Under the pieces are notes generated by a model that was not told where the DNA came from, made no database searches, and was given only the letters and a program-made list of their open reading frames with translations. A program made the position numbers and the translations under genes. Below, piece after piece: positions 28,450-37,694 of a stretch of 64,000 nucleotides of DNA. Within the stretch, counting starts at the first letter, position 1. The number at the start of each line of letters is the position of its first letter. The DNA lies in the NCBI RefSeq assembly GCF_000020725.1, contig NC_011146.1:1177501-1241500 (forward strand), read 5' to 3'. Source of the stretch: Citrifermentans bemidjiense Bem (GTDB lineage Bacteria > Desulfobacterota > Desulfuromonadia > Geobacterales > Geobacteraceae).

Positions 28450-29682
28450 TCAGCTGCGCAGCGCGTCCAACCTTGCTACGGCGTTTTTTGCGTTGCAGGT
28501 TCCCTCAGCACAAAGCGTTAGCGCCTTCAAAAGGAACAGCCCCAGGCAGAGAAGCCCCATGATCAACAGCACCACCCCGACCCAGCCGTGCCGGGCCCAG
28601 AAGAGCCCGCCTACGGTGCCGGAGACGCTCGATCCCAGGTAATAGAAGAAGAGGTAGAGAGACGCCGCCTGTGCCCGGGCGCTTTTCGCCCTGCTCCCGA
28701 CCCATGCCGAAGCGATGGTGTGGGCGCCGAAGAAGCCGCAGGTGAAAACGCCGATTCCGGCAACGACGGTGGGGACGTCATGGGCCAGCGTGATCAGCGC
28801 CCCGGCAACCATGGTGGCGATGGTGAGAAAGAGCATGCGGCTCCTTCCGAAGCGCTCCACCTGCCCCCCCACCATGGACGAACTGAAGGAGCCGAGCATG
28901 TAGACCAGGAAGATGAGGCTCACCAGCGACTGGCTCAGGTAATAGGGTGAGCCCAGGAGCCTGAAGGTGATGTAGTTGTAGAGCGTAACGAAGCTCCCCA
29001 TGATGAGGAAGGAAATGCCGTAGAGGCAGAGAAGCCCCGGGTCCTGCAACTGCTTGAAGAGCGAGGTGAAGAAGTAGCGCGCGGCGAAGGGCCTTTGCTT
29101 GAAATTCTCCGAAGGGGGGAGCGACTTGGCAAAGTACAGGCTCAGCAGCAAGCACGCTACCCCGATCACGGCCAGGGCGGAGCGCCAGGAGACCAACTCG
29201 GTCATGGTGGCGGTGAAGATCCTTCCGGTCATGCCGCCGATGGCGTTGCCGCTTATGTAGAGGCCGATGGCGGAGGTAAGGGACGCAGGGGCGATCTCTT
29301 CGCTCAGGTATGCCATCGCCACCGCCGGAAGCCCCGCGAGCACCACCCCCTGGACCAGCCTCACCGCGACCAGTTCGGGGAGGGTGGAGGTCTGCGAGGT
29401 GACGAACGCCAGGAGGGAGGTGGCGACCAGCGAGGCCACCATCACCTTCTTTCTACCCATGGTTTCCGAGATGGTACCGGCGAAGAGCATGGCGACGGCG
29501 AGGGCGCAGGTGGTTATCGAGAGCGGCAGGCTCCCCCAGGCGGCGGCGACCCCGAATTCCCGGGAGAACTCGGGCAGCAGCGGCTGCACGTCGTAGAGCG
29601 TGATGAAGGTGACGAAGCCGGCCATGAAGAAAGCGAGGTTGATCTGCCGGTATCTCTTGGTTCCGCTTTTTATCGATCCCAT
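28450..29682 (-). CDS. MFS transporter, YnfM-like drug/solute exporter
   Basis: A 410-residue inner-membrane protein with 12 predicted helices. The motif-A-like loop between helices 2 and 3 reads AGTISETMGRKKVMV, and a second related loop GGQVERFGRSRMLF lies between helices 8 and 9. The pattern is that of YnfM/AraJ-type proton-driven exporters; the substrate is unknown. It is divergent from a LysR-type regulator gene with a 208-bp gap, the classical layout for local control. Confidence 0.88.
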   Translation of the reverse strand: MGSIKSGTKRYRQINLAFFMAGFVTFITLYDVQPLLPEFSREFGVAAAWGSLPLSITTCALAVAMLFAGTISETMGRKKVMVASLVATSLLAFVTSQTSTLPELVAVRLVQGVVLAGLPAVAMAYLSEEIAPASLTSAIGLYISGNAIGGMTGRIFTATMTELVSWRSALAVIGVACLLLSLYFAKSLPPSENFKQRPFAARYFFTSLFKQLQDPGLLCLYGISFLIMGSFVTLYNYITFRLLGSPYYLSQSLVSLIFLVYMLGSFSSSMVGGQVERFGRSRMLFLTIATMVAGALITLAHDVPTVVAGIGVFTCGFFGAHTIASAWVGSRAKSARAQAASLYLFFYYLGSSVSGTVGGLFWARHGWVGVVLLIMGLLCLGLFLLKALTLCAEGTCNAKNAVARLDALRS

Positions 29683-29824
29683 GGTCCTGTACCACCCTTC
29701 CTGCGCAGTGTTCGCTCACCATCTTTCAAATCAAGCTGTTCTAGCTCTCCGGGGGACTTGCTCTCGGCGCTTCCGCGCTTCACCCTCCGCCGGACGATCG
29801 CTCTCATTGGAACGACTATATCGG

Positions 29825-29852
29825 TTGCTTCACAATAAGAAAAATATATAAT
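29825..29852 (+). promoter_or_regulatory. Candidate promoter of the LysR-type regulator
   Basis: TTGCTT and a perfect TATAAT are separated by 16 bases, 38 bases before the regulator start. The surrounding AT-rich stretch is the likely shared control region for the divergent transporter. Confidence 0.55.
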
Positions 29853-29890
29853 ATTTATCGCTTTGATAGCTAACGCTTATGGAGGATCGG

Positions 29891-30793
29891 ATGGACGTCA
29901 GGCAATTGAGGTATTTCATCGAGGTGGCCAAGGTGAAGAATTTCACCAAAGCCGCGGAGGCGCTGCACATAGCGCAGCCGGCGGTAAGCATGGCGGTGAA
30001 GAAGCTGGAGCAGGAGCTGGAGCTCTCCCTCTTCAACCGGCAGGACAAGAAGGTCTCGCTCACCGCGGAGGGGGAGATCTTCCTTCCGCATGCAAAACGC
30101 ATCCTCGACGATCTGAGGGCGGCCGAACTGGAGATGGCGGAGCTGAAAGGGCTCAGCAAGGGGGAGGTGAGGCTCGGCATCCCCCCCATGATCAGCGCCT
30201 ATTTCTTCCCCGACATCATCCGGGACTTCAAGAAAAGCTACCCGCAGCTGCACCTTTCGGTCTTGGGCGAGGGGGCCTGGCGCATCCAGAAGATGATCGG
30301 TCAAGGGGAGCTGGACATGGGGGTGGTGGCGGGGGGGAACTTCCCTGAGACGCTGGAGGTGCGCCGCTTCCTGCGGGAGGAGATCGTGATCTGCGTGCCG
30401 CCGGATCACCCCTTCGCCCAGCGTAAGTCGGTGAGCCTCGTGGAGTTCATCCGGGAGCCGTTGGTCTTCTACAAGGAGGGGTACTACATTCGGGAGTTCT
30501 TCCTGGAGGTGCTGAAAGGGGCCGGGAGCGCGCCCAATATCGTCTTCGAGACCAACCTATTCTCTCTGGTGAAGTCGCTGGTGCGAAACGGCACCGGGAT
30601 CTCCATCTTCCTCAGGATGGTGGTGGCGGCCGACACCGACCTGGTCGCGGTCCCCTTCGACCCGCCGCTGCACCTGGACCTCCTGATCGCCTGGAAGAAG
30701 GATACCTATCTCTCCCTTGCCAACCGCGCCTTCGTCGACTTCCTGCTGCAGCATGCGGCGGAGGAGTGGCGCAGCCAGGCGGAAACCGGCTGA
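29891..30793 (+). CDS. LysR-type transcriptional regulator
   Basis: A 300-residue regulator with an N-terminal winged helix-turn-helix (MDVRQLRYFIEVAKVKNFTKAAEALHIAQPAVSMAVKKLE) and a C-terminal periplasmic-binding-like effector domain (about 90-295). The ATG at 29891 has GGAGGA seven bases upstream and is preferred to the ATG at 29879. It probably controls the divergent MFS gene; LysR regulators usually need a small ligand, unknown here. Its stop lies four bases from the stop of the convergent CheB-like gene. Confidence 0.92.
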   Translation: MDVRQLRYFIEVAKVKNFTKAAEALHIAQPAVSMAVKKLEQELELSLFNRQDKKVSLTAEGEIFLPHAKRILDDLRAAELEMAELKGLSKGEVRLGIPPMISAYFFPDIIRDFKKSYPQLHLSVLGEGAWRIQKMIGQGELDMGVVAGGNFPETLEVRRFLREEIVICVPPDHPFAQRKSVSLVEFIREPLVFYKEGYYIREFFLEVLKGAGSAPNIVFETNLFSLVKSLVRNGTGISIFLRMVVAADTDLVAVPFDPPLHLDLLIAWKKDTYLSLANRAFVDFLLQHAAEEWRSQAETG

Positions 30794-30797
30794 GCGG

Positions 30798-31367
30798 CTA
30801 AAGCGGGTCCAGGATCTCCTTTAATTTGGCGGCGATCTTTTGCGGGGGGAGCACGAAGTCGACGGCGCCTGTGTCGGCGGCCGCTTTCGGCATGCCGTAG
30901 ATGGTGGAGGATTGCTGGTCCTGCGCCATGGTGACCCCTCCTAGCCGCTTGATGTGCCGGATCCCCTCGGCGCCGTCCTTTCCCATGCCGGTCAGGACGA
31001 TGCCGACCAGCTTCCCTTTGAGCTGCCGGGTGAGCGAGAGCATGGCGACGTCGGCGGCCGGCTGGACGTAGTTGACGCGCGGCCCCTCGCAGAGCACGAC
31101 CCGCTGGTTGCCGTTCAGCCTCAGGTGAAACCCGCCGGGGGCCAGGTAGATCCTGCCGCTTCTCAGGAACTCCTGGTCCTCGGCGAGCGTTACCGGCATG
31201 GAGGCGACCGCGTCTAGCCCCTGGGCTATGCGGTAGTCCATCTGCGGCGTGATGTGGAGCACCACGACGAAGGCCGCATCGAGCGCCGGCAGCTCCCGGA
31301 ACAAGGCCTTGAGGGTCAGCGGCCCACCGGTGGAAACTCCGATGACCACCAGGTTTCTAGCGCTCAT
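30798..31367 (-). CDS. Stand-alone CheB-type methylesterase domain
   Basis: A 189-residue protein consisting only of the CheB catalytic domain; the receiver domain is absent. The triad residues are visible: Ser in GVSTGG, His in VLHITP and Asp in TGMGKDGAEG. It would demethylate or deamidate receptor glutamyl residues without direct phosphorylation control. It is the last gene of the chemotaxis operon and overlaps the preceding receiver gene by 11 bases, suggesting that this single-domain receiver acts in trans as its regulatory partner (inference). A full-length CheB is encoded in the same operon at 36040-37131. Confidence 0.9.
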   Translation of the reverse strand: MSARNLVVIGVSTGGPLTLKALFRELPALDAAFVVVLHITPQMDYRIAQGLDAVASMPVTLAEDQEFLRSGRIYLAPGGFHLRLNGNQRVVLCEGPRVNYVQPAADVAMLSLTRQLKGKLVGIVLTGMGKDGAEGIRHIKRLGGVTMAQDQQSSTIYGMPKAAADTGAVDFVLPPQKIAAKLKEILDPL

Positions 31368-31752
31368 AGTCCACCGGGGTGTTCAAAAGGGTAAGGTAGT
31401 ACTCAAGCGATTCGATCAGCTGGTCCGGGCCGAAGGGCTTGGTCATGTAGTCCGAGACGTATTCCTGCAGACCGTCCATCTTGCTGTCCGGCTCCCCCAT
31501 CCCGGTGAGCATCACGACGATGTTCCCGTCGTAGAGCCCCCGGTCCACCATCTCCCTGATGGTGTCCCAGCCGTCCATGCCGGGCATCATGATGTCCATC
31601 AGGATGATCCCCTTGAATCCAGATTCCAGGTGCTTCAGGCACTCGGGGCCGCTGGCCGCCATGGCCAGGTCGAGTTGCGCCGAGTTGCAGATTATCTCGA
31701 CCGATGCCCGTACGTACTCGTTGTCGTCCACGATCATTATCCGGTTATTCAT
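31357..31752 (-). CDS. Single-domain response regulator
   Basis: A 131-residue CheY-like receiver with acidic pocket (IMIVDDNEY), phospho-acceptor Asp in ILMDIMMPGMDGW, Thr in VMLTGMG and Lys in TKPFGPDQL. No output domain. The ATG at 31752 with AGGAAGG is preferred to an in-frame GTG at 31758. It lies between a hybrid kinase (12 bp upstream) and the stand-alone CheB domain (overlap), so it may receive phosphate from that kinase. Confidence 0.92.
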   Translation of the reverse strand: MNNRIMIVDDNEYVRASVEIICNSAQLDLAMAASGPECLKHLESGFKGIILMDIMMPGMDGWDTIREMVDRGLYDGNIVVMLTGMGEPDSKMDGLQEYVSDYMTKPFGPDQLIESLEYYLTLLNTPVDYER

Positions 31753-31764
31753 GTTCACCTTCCT

Positions 31765-34161
31765 TTATGCTGTGGCGGATATATCCGCTGGGTCCTTGAC
31801 TCGCCGCGAGCTTCTCGTTACCAGCCTGGCCATCGCCTCGTCCAGCGGCGCCTGCACCGCCAGGAGGAGGTCCGAGCCGAGCATCTCCCCGATCTTGCCC
31901 ATGAACTGTTCCAGGGTGAAGGGCTTGGCCAGGAAGATGGCGTCCTGCCGCTGGCTCTCGTCAAGCGGCAGGAGCCCCGCGCTGTAGCCGGAGATGTACA
32001 GTACCGGCAGCCCCGGGTAATTTTCAAGCAGTTTTTCGTAGAGCTCCGGTCCGGTCATCTCGGGCATGACCACGTCGGTCGCCAAAAGGTCTATCCTCTG
32101 CTGCTCCTTGGCAAGTTCCAGCGCCCGGGCCGGGCTTTCGGCCGCCAGGACCGCGTAGCCGAAGGAGGAGAGAAGCTCCTCTGCCACCTCGCGGATCATG
32201 ACGTTGTCCTCGACCAGGAGGATGGTCTTCCCCTTTCCCGCGGCGGGCGGGATCGCGGCGCGCGAGGGGGAGGCCGTGACGGGGTCGGCGCTGCTGGAAC
32301 TGGCGGGGAGATAGATCCCGAACCTGGTCCCCTCTCCGGGGCGGCTCTTGACGTCGATGCAGCCGCCATGGCGCTTGACGATGCCGTACACAGTGGCGAG
32401 CCCGAGGCCGGTGCCGCGCCCGGTCTCCTTGGTGGTGAAGAACGGCTCGTACATGTGCCTGAGCGTCTCCTCCGCCATGCCGCAGCCGTCGTCGGAAAAG
32501 GCAAGCAGTATGTAGTGCCCGGGCTTCGCTACCGGGTGCTGCCTGTGGAACTCATCGTCCAGTATCAGGTGCCCGGTTTCGACGCAGATCGAGCCGGTCC
32601 CGTCGATGGCGTCCTGGGCGTTCAAAAGGAGGTTCAAAAGCACCTGCTCCAGTTGCCCCCGGTCCGCCTGCACCTTGGCGGCCCCCGGGGAAAGCCGCAG
32701 GTCGATGGTGACGTTGTCCCGCGCGGTGGCACGCAGGATGTCCCTGAAGGAGGCAATCACCTCGTTCAGGTCCAATAGCTCCACGTGGAGCGCCTGTTTG
32801 CGCCCGAAGGAGAGGAGCTTCTGGGTCAGATCCCCCGCCTTCTGGGCCGCCTGGCTCATGGCGTCCACCATGCGCGCCTGGGTGCTTCCCGCGGGGCAGT
32901 ACTGCTGCAGCATGTCGGCGTAGACTATGATCGGCGTCAGCAGGTTGTTGAAGTCGTGTGCCACCCCCGCCGCCAGTTGCCCCACGGCCTCGATCTTCTG
33001 GCTGTGGCGCAGTTGATCCTCCAAAACCCGCCTGCCGTCGTCGGCCCTGACCCTTCCTATGGCAATCCCGGCCAGGTGGGCCGCCGACTCCATGAGGCGC
33101 AGGTCGTCGTTGCCGGGGGCGCGGGGCTCGCGGTGATAGACCGCCAGGGTTCCGAGCAGGATGCCGTTGGAGGCGAAGACCGGCTCGGACCAGCAGGCGG
33201 AAAGCCCCGCATCCCGGGCGGGCTGGAACCCGTTCCAGTACGGGTGCGACTCCAGATCCTCCACCACTACCCGCTGCCTGAGGAACGCGGCGGTCCCGCA
33301 GGACCCTTTCCCCTGGCCGATCCGCAGGCCGTGCACCGCCTGGTTGTAGGCCTCGGGAAGCGATGGGGCGGCGCCGTGGCGCAGCCTGGTGCCGGATTCG
33401 TCCACCAAAAGGACCGAGCAGAGCGCACCCGGGATCTCCTGCTCTACGTACCTCACCACGCACCCCAAAAGCTCGTCGAGCGAGGCGTCCGTCGCTATCC
33501 GCTCCAGGGTGTTCAGCCGGCAGCGCTCCCTTTGCTCGCTGCGCTTTCTCTCGGTTATGTCCCGGGCGATGGCGAGTATCTGGGTCTTCATCTCGCCCTC
33601 CAGCAGGCGGGAATGAACCTCGACCGGAACGGCAGCCCCACCTTTGGTGAGGTAGACGCTTTCGAAGGTCGCCTCTTTCGATTCCCTCAGCCCGTTGACG
33701 ATAGCCTCGAACCGGCCGCCGTATTCCGGCGGTTCGATCTCCTGCAGCCGCATCCCCGCCAGTTCTTCGCAATCGTACTCCGTGAGCCGGCAGAGCGCCT
33801 GGTTGAAATGGAGCAGCCGCCCCTCCTCGTCGACCTGCAGGATGCTGTCGTTGGCGGCGTCGATCTGGGCGGCCTTTATCGCCAGTTCCGCCTTCTGCCC
33901 CTCCACCATGAGCTGCGCCTGCTTCAAGCGGTCCAGGTGCCGGAACAAAAGGGTGGTGAGGGCCAGGATCAGCAGGCACAAAACCAGCGTCAGCAGCGAA
34001 TGCTGCAACGGGTGGCCGAGCAGCAGTTGCGCGCCGCCATCCGCAGCTACCGACATCTTCGCGGTGTCCCCCAGGCCGGAGATGCACAATACCGCGACGA
34101 CGATGATCCCGACGGTGATGCCAATGCGCGCCTTGAGTTGTCCGATGGAAAGGCGGCTCAT
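31765..34161 (-). CDS. Hybrid sensor histidine kinase (TM-PAS-GAF-HisKA-HATPase-REC)
   Basis: A 798-residue membrane kinase. Two hydrophobic segments (about 14-33 and 54-72) bracket a very short periplasmic loop. A PAS domain (about 95-205), a GAF domain (about 220-370; [14 protein letters not shown]), HisKA with [14 protein letters not shown], HATPase with [16 protein letters not shown] and [11 protein letters not shown], and a C-terminal receiver ([19 protein letters not shown]) follow. The start overlaps the preceding kinase gene by four bases. Sensing is probably cytoplasmic through PAS/GAF. Confidence 0.93.
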   Translation of the reverse strand: MSRLSIGQLKARIGITVGIIVVAVLCISGLGDTAKMSVAADGGAQLLLGHPLQHSLLTLVLCLLILALTTLLFRHLDRLKQAQLMVEGQKAELAIKAAQIDAANDSILQVDEEGRLLHFNQALCRLTEYDCEELAGMRLQEIEPPEYGGRFEAIVNGLRESKEATFESVYLTKGGAAVPVEVHSRLLEGEMKTQILAIARDITERKRSEQRERCRLNTLERIATDASLDELLGCVVRYVEQEIPGALCSVLLVDESGTRLRHGAAPSLPEAYNQAVHGLRIGQGKGSCGTAAFLRQRVVVEDLESHPYWNGFQPARDAGLSACWSEPVFASNGILLGTLAVYHREPRAPGNDDLRLMESAAHLAGIAIGRVRADDGRRVLEDQLRHSQKIEAVGQLAAGVAHDFNNLLTPIIVYADMLQQYCPAGSTQARMVDAMSQAAQKAGDLTQKLLSFGRKQALHVELLDLNEVIASFRDILRATARDNVTIDLRLSPGAAKVQADRGQLEQVLLNLLLNAQDAIDGTGSICVETGHLILDDEFHRQHPVAKPGHYILLAFSDDGCGMAEETLRHMYEPFFTTKETGRGTGLGLATVYGIVKRHGGCIDVKSRPGEGTRFGIYLPASSSSADPVTASPSRAAIPPAAGKGKTILLVEDNVMIREVAEELLSSFGYAVLAAESPARALELAKEQQRIDLLATDVVMPEMTGPELYEKLLENYPGLPVLYISGYSAGLLPLDESQRQDAIFLAKPFTLEQFMGKIGEMLGSDLLLAVQAPLDEAMARLVTRSSRRVKDPADISATA

Positions 34162-35930
34162 ATGTCGTAACTCTCCGGATGATCGGGTTTGGCTTCCTCC
34201 GGCGCATCGCCGGCGGGGTTAAGCGTAAAGAAGATGGTGGTCCCTTGCCCCTTGCCGGGGCTCTCGGCCCAGATCCTGCCGTCGTGGTTGGCGATGATCC
34301 GCTTGCAGATGGCCAGCCCCAGCCCTTGCGTGTTCACGTCCTGGCGGGCCGGATCGGCCTTGAAGAACTCGTTGAAGACCAGGGCCAAGTGCTCCTGGTC
34401 CAGCCCCTCGCCGTCGTCCTGGACGCAGACCTGCACCATGCCGTCCATGGGCGCGGCCCCCAGCACGATGTGCCCGTTGGCACGGGCGTAGCGCGCGGCA
34501 TTGGTGAGCAGGTTCCTGAAGAGCAGTGAGAGCTGTTCCGCGCTTCCCAAGACCCACAGGTCGGCGGGGATGTCGTTGTGGCAGGTCACGCCGCGCAGCG
34601 CCAGGGAGTCCGCGACTTCGCCGCACGCGAACTCCGCCGTGCCGGCGAGCCTGACCGGGATCAGCTGCGGGCGGCCGGACGAGATCCGGACCAGGTCCAG
34701 GGACTTCTCGGCCAGCCCCTTGATCTGGTTTGCGCACTGCTGGCAGATCTCCAGCATTCTCCTAAGCCCCGGGTCGTCCACCTGTTTCTCAATCATGGGG
34801 AGCAGGGCGAACAGGGGGGTAAGCGGGGTGTTCAGGTCGTGGTTCAGCTGGATCATCAGCGACTCTACCATCCGGGATTGGTGCATCTGCGCCGCGAGTC
34901 TGCTGTTCTCCATCTCGGCCTCCTTGCGCTCCGTGATGTCCAGGATGACGCCGACCAGCCCGGCGGGGGTCCCCTTCTCGTCCCGGAAAGCCGCCTTGTG
35001 GAAGAGCACGTCGTGCAGGGTGCCGTCCGCATACTTGACCTGCGACTCGTAGATCTGCGTTCCGGAGCTTTCCATGATGACCTGGTCCATGCGCTGGTAC
35101 TGCTCCGCCAGCTCCCTGGGCCAAAGGTCAAAAACCGTCTTCCCCAAAAGCTCCTCGCTCGGCACCCCCACGTACTCCTGGAAGGCCTTGTTGCAGAGGT
35201 TGTAGCGCCCTTGGGCGTCCTTGGAAAAGATCGGGCTGGGTATGGTGTCCAAAAGCAGCTGCTGGAAGGCGAGCTGCTGCTGTGCCGCGATCTCGCTTTT
35301 CTTGCGGACCTGGATCAAAAGCACAGCCATAAGGACGAAGATCGCTGCCAGCATCACGCTGATGGCGCGGATTTTCAGGTTGATGCTGTCGTAGCGGGCC
35401 AGGTACTCGCTCTGCTTCACCCCCACGAAGAGGGCGCCGATGGTCTTGCCGTGCATGTCCCGCACCGGGTCGTAGGCGGTGAAGTAGGGGATGCCGAGGA
35501 TATCGGCCTCGCCGCGGTAGCTGGTTCCCTCGCCGAAGATGGCCTGATAGGCGGGGCCGATCATCTTTGTCCCTATCGCGCGGGTGCCGTCGGACCGCAT
35601 GATGTTGGTGGCGACCCGGATGTCTCCCATGAAGATGGTGGCCCTGCTCCCGGTGATGGCGAAGATGCGGTCCGGAATCTCGTTGTTGTCGTTCAGGACG
35701 TAGTAGTCCCCGACGTAGAGCTTGCCGTCCTCGATGCGGAAGTTCCTGCCGCGGCGCGCCATCTGCTCCCACAGGGCCGACATGCTGCTTTCCTGCTGCC
35801 TGGTGGCCTGGCGCACGGCCTCCTCCCGGATCTGCCCGAGCATGAGGTGGCTTGACGCCATCATCACCAGCGCGATGCTCACCGCGCTGAGAAGGACGAC
35901 GACCGGTATTTTGCTTGTTGGTATCCTCAA
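34158..35930 (-). CDS. Membrane sensor histidine kinase (single Cache-PAS-HisKA-HATPase)
   Basis: About 590 residues. A first membrane helix (VVVLLSAVSIALVMMASSH) is followed by a periplasmic sensor of single-Cache type (about 40-190; SRATIFMGDIRVATN, GIPYFTAYDPVRD), a second helix (VMLAAIFVLMAVLLI), PAS (about 235-355), a HisKA box with LNHDLNTPLTP and a HATPase ending GLGLAICKRIIANHDG. No receiver is attached, but hybrid and single-domain receivers are encoded next to it. The long upstream open frame to 36107 runs through an intergenic repeat, so the TTG at 35930 behind GAGGAAA is chosen; the start is uncertain. Confidence 0.88.
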   Translation of the reverse strand: MRIPTSKIPVVVLLSAVSIALVMMASSHLMLGQIREEAVRQATRQQESSMSALWEQMARRGRNFRIEDGKLYVGDYYVLNDNNEIPDRIFAITGSRATIFMGDIRVATNIMRSDGTRAIGTKMIGPAYQAIFGEGTSYRGEADILGIPYFTAYDPVRDMHGKTIGALFVGVKQSEYLARYDSINLKIRAISVMLAAIFVLMAVLLIQVRKKSEIAAQQQLAFQQLLLDTIPSPIFSKDAQGRYNLCNKAFQEYVGVPSEELLGKTVFDLWPRELAEQYQRMDQVIMESSGTQIYESQVKYADGTLHDVLFHKAAFRDEKGTPAGLVGVILDITERKEAEMENSRLAAQMHQSRMVESLMIQLNHDLNTPLTPLFALLPMIEKQVDDPGLRRMLEICQQCANQIKGLAEKSLDLVRISSGRPQLIPVRLAGTAEFACGEVADSLALRGVTCHNDIPADLWVLGSAEQLSLLFRNLLTNAARYARANGHIVLGAAPMDGMVQVCVQDDGEGLDQEHLALVFNEFFKADPARQDVNTQGLGLAICKRIIANHDGRIWAESPGKGQGTTIFFTLNPAGDAPEEAKPDHPESYDI

Positions 35931-35985
35931 GTCTTTCCTCAGCTCAACCGGCCATGCCGCTTCATACCGATGCCTCTGTCCATTC

Positions 35986-36008
35986 CCCCTCTCCCTCTGG
36001 GAGAGGGG
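35986..36008. repeat. Intergenic hairpin repeat, CCCCTCTCCC family
   Basis: A perfect 10-bp stem CCCCTCTCCC / GGGAGAGGGG with loop TCT, continued by CGGGGTGAGGG. It sits in the 109-bp gap between cheB and the Cache kinase, the only large gap within the operon, and resembles a widespread dispersed repeat rather than a terminator. Confidence 0.7.
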
Positions 36009-36039
36009 CGGGGTGAGGGCGCCTTTTTCTTGCCGGCAG

Positions 36040-37131
36040 CTACACCCTGAAACTTCTCCTGCCGTGCGAGGCAAGCCAGGCGATGAGCCGCCCCGCGATC
36101 TCCTCAAGCGGCACCACTTCGTCGACGCCGCCGCGGGCGATCGCCTCCTTCGGCATACCGAAGACGACGCAGCTCTCTTCGTCCTGGGCGATGGTTCTCG
36201 CCCCCGCCGCGTGCATCTCCAGCATCCCGGCGGCGCCGTCGTCCCCCATGCCGGTCATGATTATTCCCAGGCTGTTGGCGCCGGCGCAGTTGGCCGCGGA
36301 GCGAAAGAGCACGTCCACCGAGGGGCGGTGCCGGGAGACCGCAGGGCCGTCCCCCAGCGCCACGGTGTAGTTGGCGCCGCTTCTGGCCAGCATCAGGTGG
36401 CGGTTGCCGGGTGCCACGTAGGCATGCCCCGGCAGCACACGCTCCCCGTGCTCCGCCTCCTTCACCGCCAGTTGGCAAAGCCCGTTCAGGCGCGCCGCAA
36501 AGGTCTTGGTGAAGGTCTCCGGCATGTGCTGGGTCACCAGTATCCCCGGGCAGTCTGGGGGGAGCGCGGCGAGGAAGGTCTTCAGCGCCTCGGTCCCGCC
36601 GGTGGAGGCTCCGACCGCGATCACCTTCTCCGTGGAGGAGAAGTGGTCCCGCCGGTTGGGGAGGATCGCGTCGGCGGAAAGCTTCCCGGTGACGGGTTGG
36701 AGCTCTCCTCCCCGCGCCCCTTTCCTCCTGCGCCCGGAGAGATAGGCGCAGCGGATCTTCTCGGTCAGCTCGCCGGCGTACTCCATGATCCCGCTGCGGA
36801 TGTCGATCTTCGGCTTGGTCACGAAATCGAAGGCTCCCATCTCCAGCGCCTTGAGCGTCACCGCCGAGCTCTTTTCGGTGAGCGAGGAGACCATGACCAC
36901 CGGCATGGGGCGCAGCCGCATCAGCTTTTCCAGGAAGACGAGCCCGTCCATCTTCGGCATCTCCACGTCCAGGGTCAGTACGTCCGGGTTCAGCTCCTTG
37001 ATCCGCTGCCGCGCCGCCAGCGGGTCGGGCGCCGTGCCGACCACCTGCAGGTCCGGCTCGGCGTTGATGATCTCGGTGAGCAGCGAGCGTATCAGTGCGG
37101 AATCGTCTACTATGAGAACCTTTATTGCCAT
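36040..37131 (-). CDS. cheB: Chemotaxis response regulator and receptor methylesterase CheB
   Basis: A 363-residue full-length CheB: receiver domain (about 1-125; VLIVDDSA, phospho-acceptor Asp in [13 protein letters not shown] in VTKP), a linker and a methylesterase domain (about 165-355) with Ser in GASTGG, His in [10 protein letters not shown] and Asp in [10 protein letters not shown]. It removes methyl groups from, or deamidates, receptor glutamyl residues for adaptation after phosphorylation by CheA. The start ATG directly abuts the cheD stop codon. Confidence 0.96.
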   Translation of the reverse strand: MAIKVLIVDDSALIRSLLTEIINAEPDLQVVGTAPDPLAARQRIKELNPDVLTLDVEMPKMDGLVFLEKLMRLRPMPVVMVSSLTEKSSAVTLKALEMGAFDFVTKPKIDIRSGIMEYAGELTEKIRCAYLSGRRRKGARGGELQPVTGKLSADAILPNRRDHFSSTEKVIAVGASTGGTEALKTFLAALPPDCPGILVTQHMPETFTKTFAARLNGLCQLAVKEAEHGERVLPGHAYVAPGNRHLMLARSGANYTVALGDGPAVSRHRPSVDVLFRSAANCAGANSLGIIMTGMGDDGAAGMLEMHAAGARTIAQDEESCVVFGMPKEAIARGGVDEVVPLEEIAGRLIAWLASHGRRSFRV

Positions 37132-37683
37132 CTATCCTCTTGCAGCGGGAAGATCCCGCATCCTTTTCACCCAGGCCTTTCCGGTCCGGGGGAAAAACAC
37201 CAGTTTGCGGGGGCAGCAATCCCCCAGGTCCGACGCGACTACCGGTATTCCCTCCTGCCTCAGGTACTCCAGGGCGAAGGAGGCGTTGCTGGCGCCTATG
37301 TCCGTGGCCATAGCCATCACGCGCCCGGCTCCGAAGACCTTGGCGGCCAGCCGGCTCCGGTTGCTCCCCAACTGCTCCAGTTGCTGCAAAAGCAGCCTCA
37401 TGGCGCAGCTGCCGTAGCGCGCGCAGCAGTTGCTGCTGCAGGCGCGGGAGCAAGGGGAGGCGCTTCTTCCCTGCAGAAGTTCCGGGAGCATGAAGTGGTT
37501 CATCCCTCCCACCCCGAGCTCTATGTCGTAGAGGCATACCGAGACGCAGGAGCCGAGCACGGTGGTGATGGCGATGGGGTCGGCCGTGGCTAAGCATTCC
37601 CCGGCGACGATCTTGACGGCCACCGTGCCGAATTCCGGTTCGAAATAGCTACCCCTGCCGGATTGCCGCTCCGCTAGCAGCAT
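37132..37683 (-). CDS. cheD: Chemoreceptor glutamine deamidase CheD
   Basis: CheD deamidates receptor glutamines and can interact with CheC. The 183-residue protein has the catalytic Cys in TVLGSCVSVCLYD and His in GVGGMNHFMLP. An inserted cysteine-rich stretch (SRACSSNCCARYGSCAMR, about residues 78-95) is unusual and raises the possibility of a metal site or redox sensitivity. A further CC pair lies near residue 157 (DLGDCCPRK). The start has GAAGGGAG. It lies between cheR and cheB in the operon; no cheC is seen. Confidence 0.93.
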   Translation of the reverse strand: MLLAERQSGRGSYFEPEFGTVAVKIVAGECLATADPIAITTVLGSCVSVCLYDIELGVGGMNHFMLPELLQGRSASPCSRACSSNCCARYGSCAMRLLLQQLEQLGSNRSRLAAKVFGAGRVMAMATDIGASNASFALEYLRQEGIPVVASDLGDCCPRKLVFFPRTGKAWVKRMRDLPAARG

Positions 37684-37694
37684 CGCTTCTCCCT

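Noticed and set aside
36040-36107. Long N-terminal extension of the Cache kinase to 36107
   Set aside because: It would run through the intergenic repeat and overlap cheB; the TTG at 35930 with a ribosome site is better.
34785-37593. Large plus-strand frames opposite the cheB and kinase genes (up to 623 codons)
   Set aside because: Shadows of well-supported minus-strand genes.
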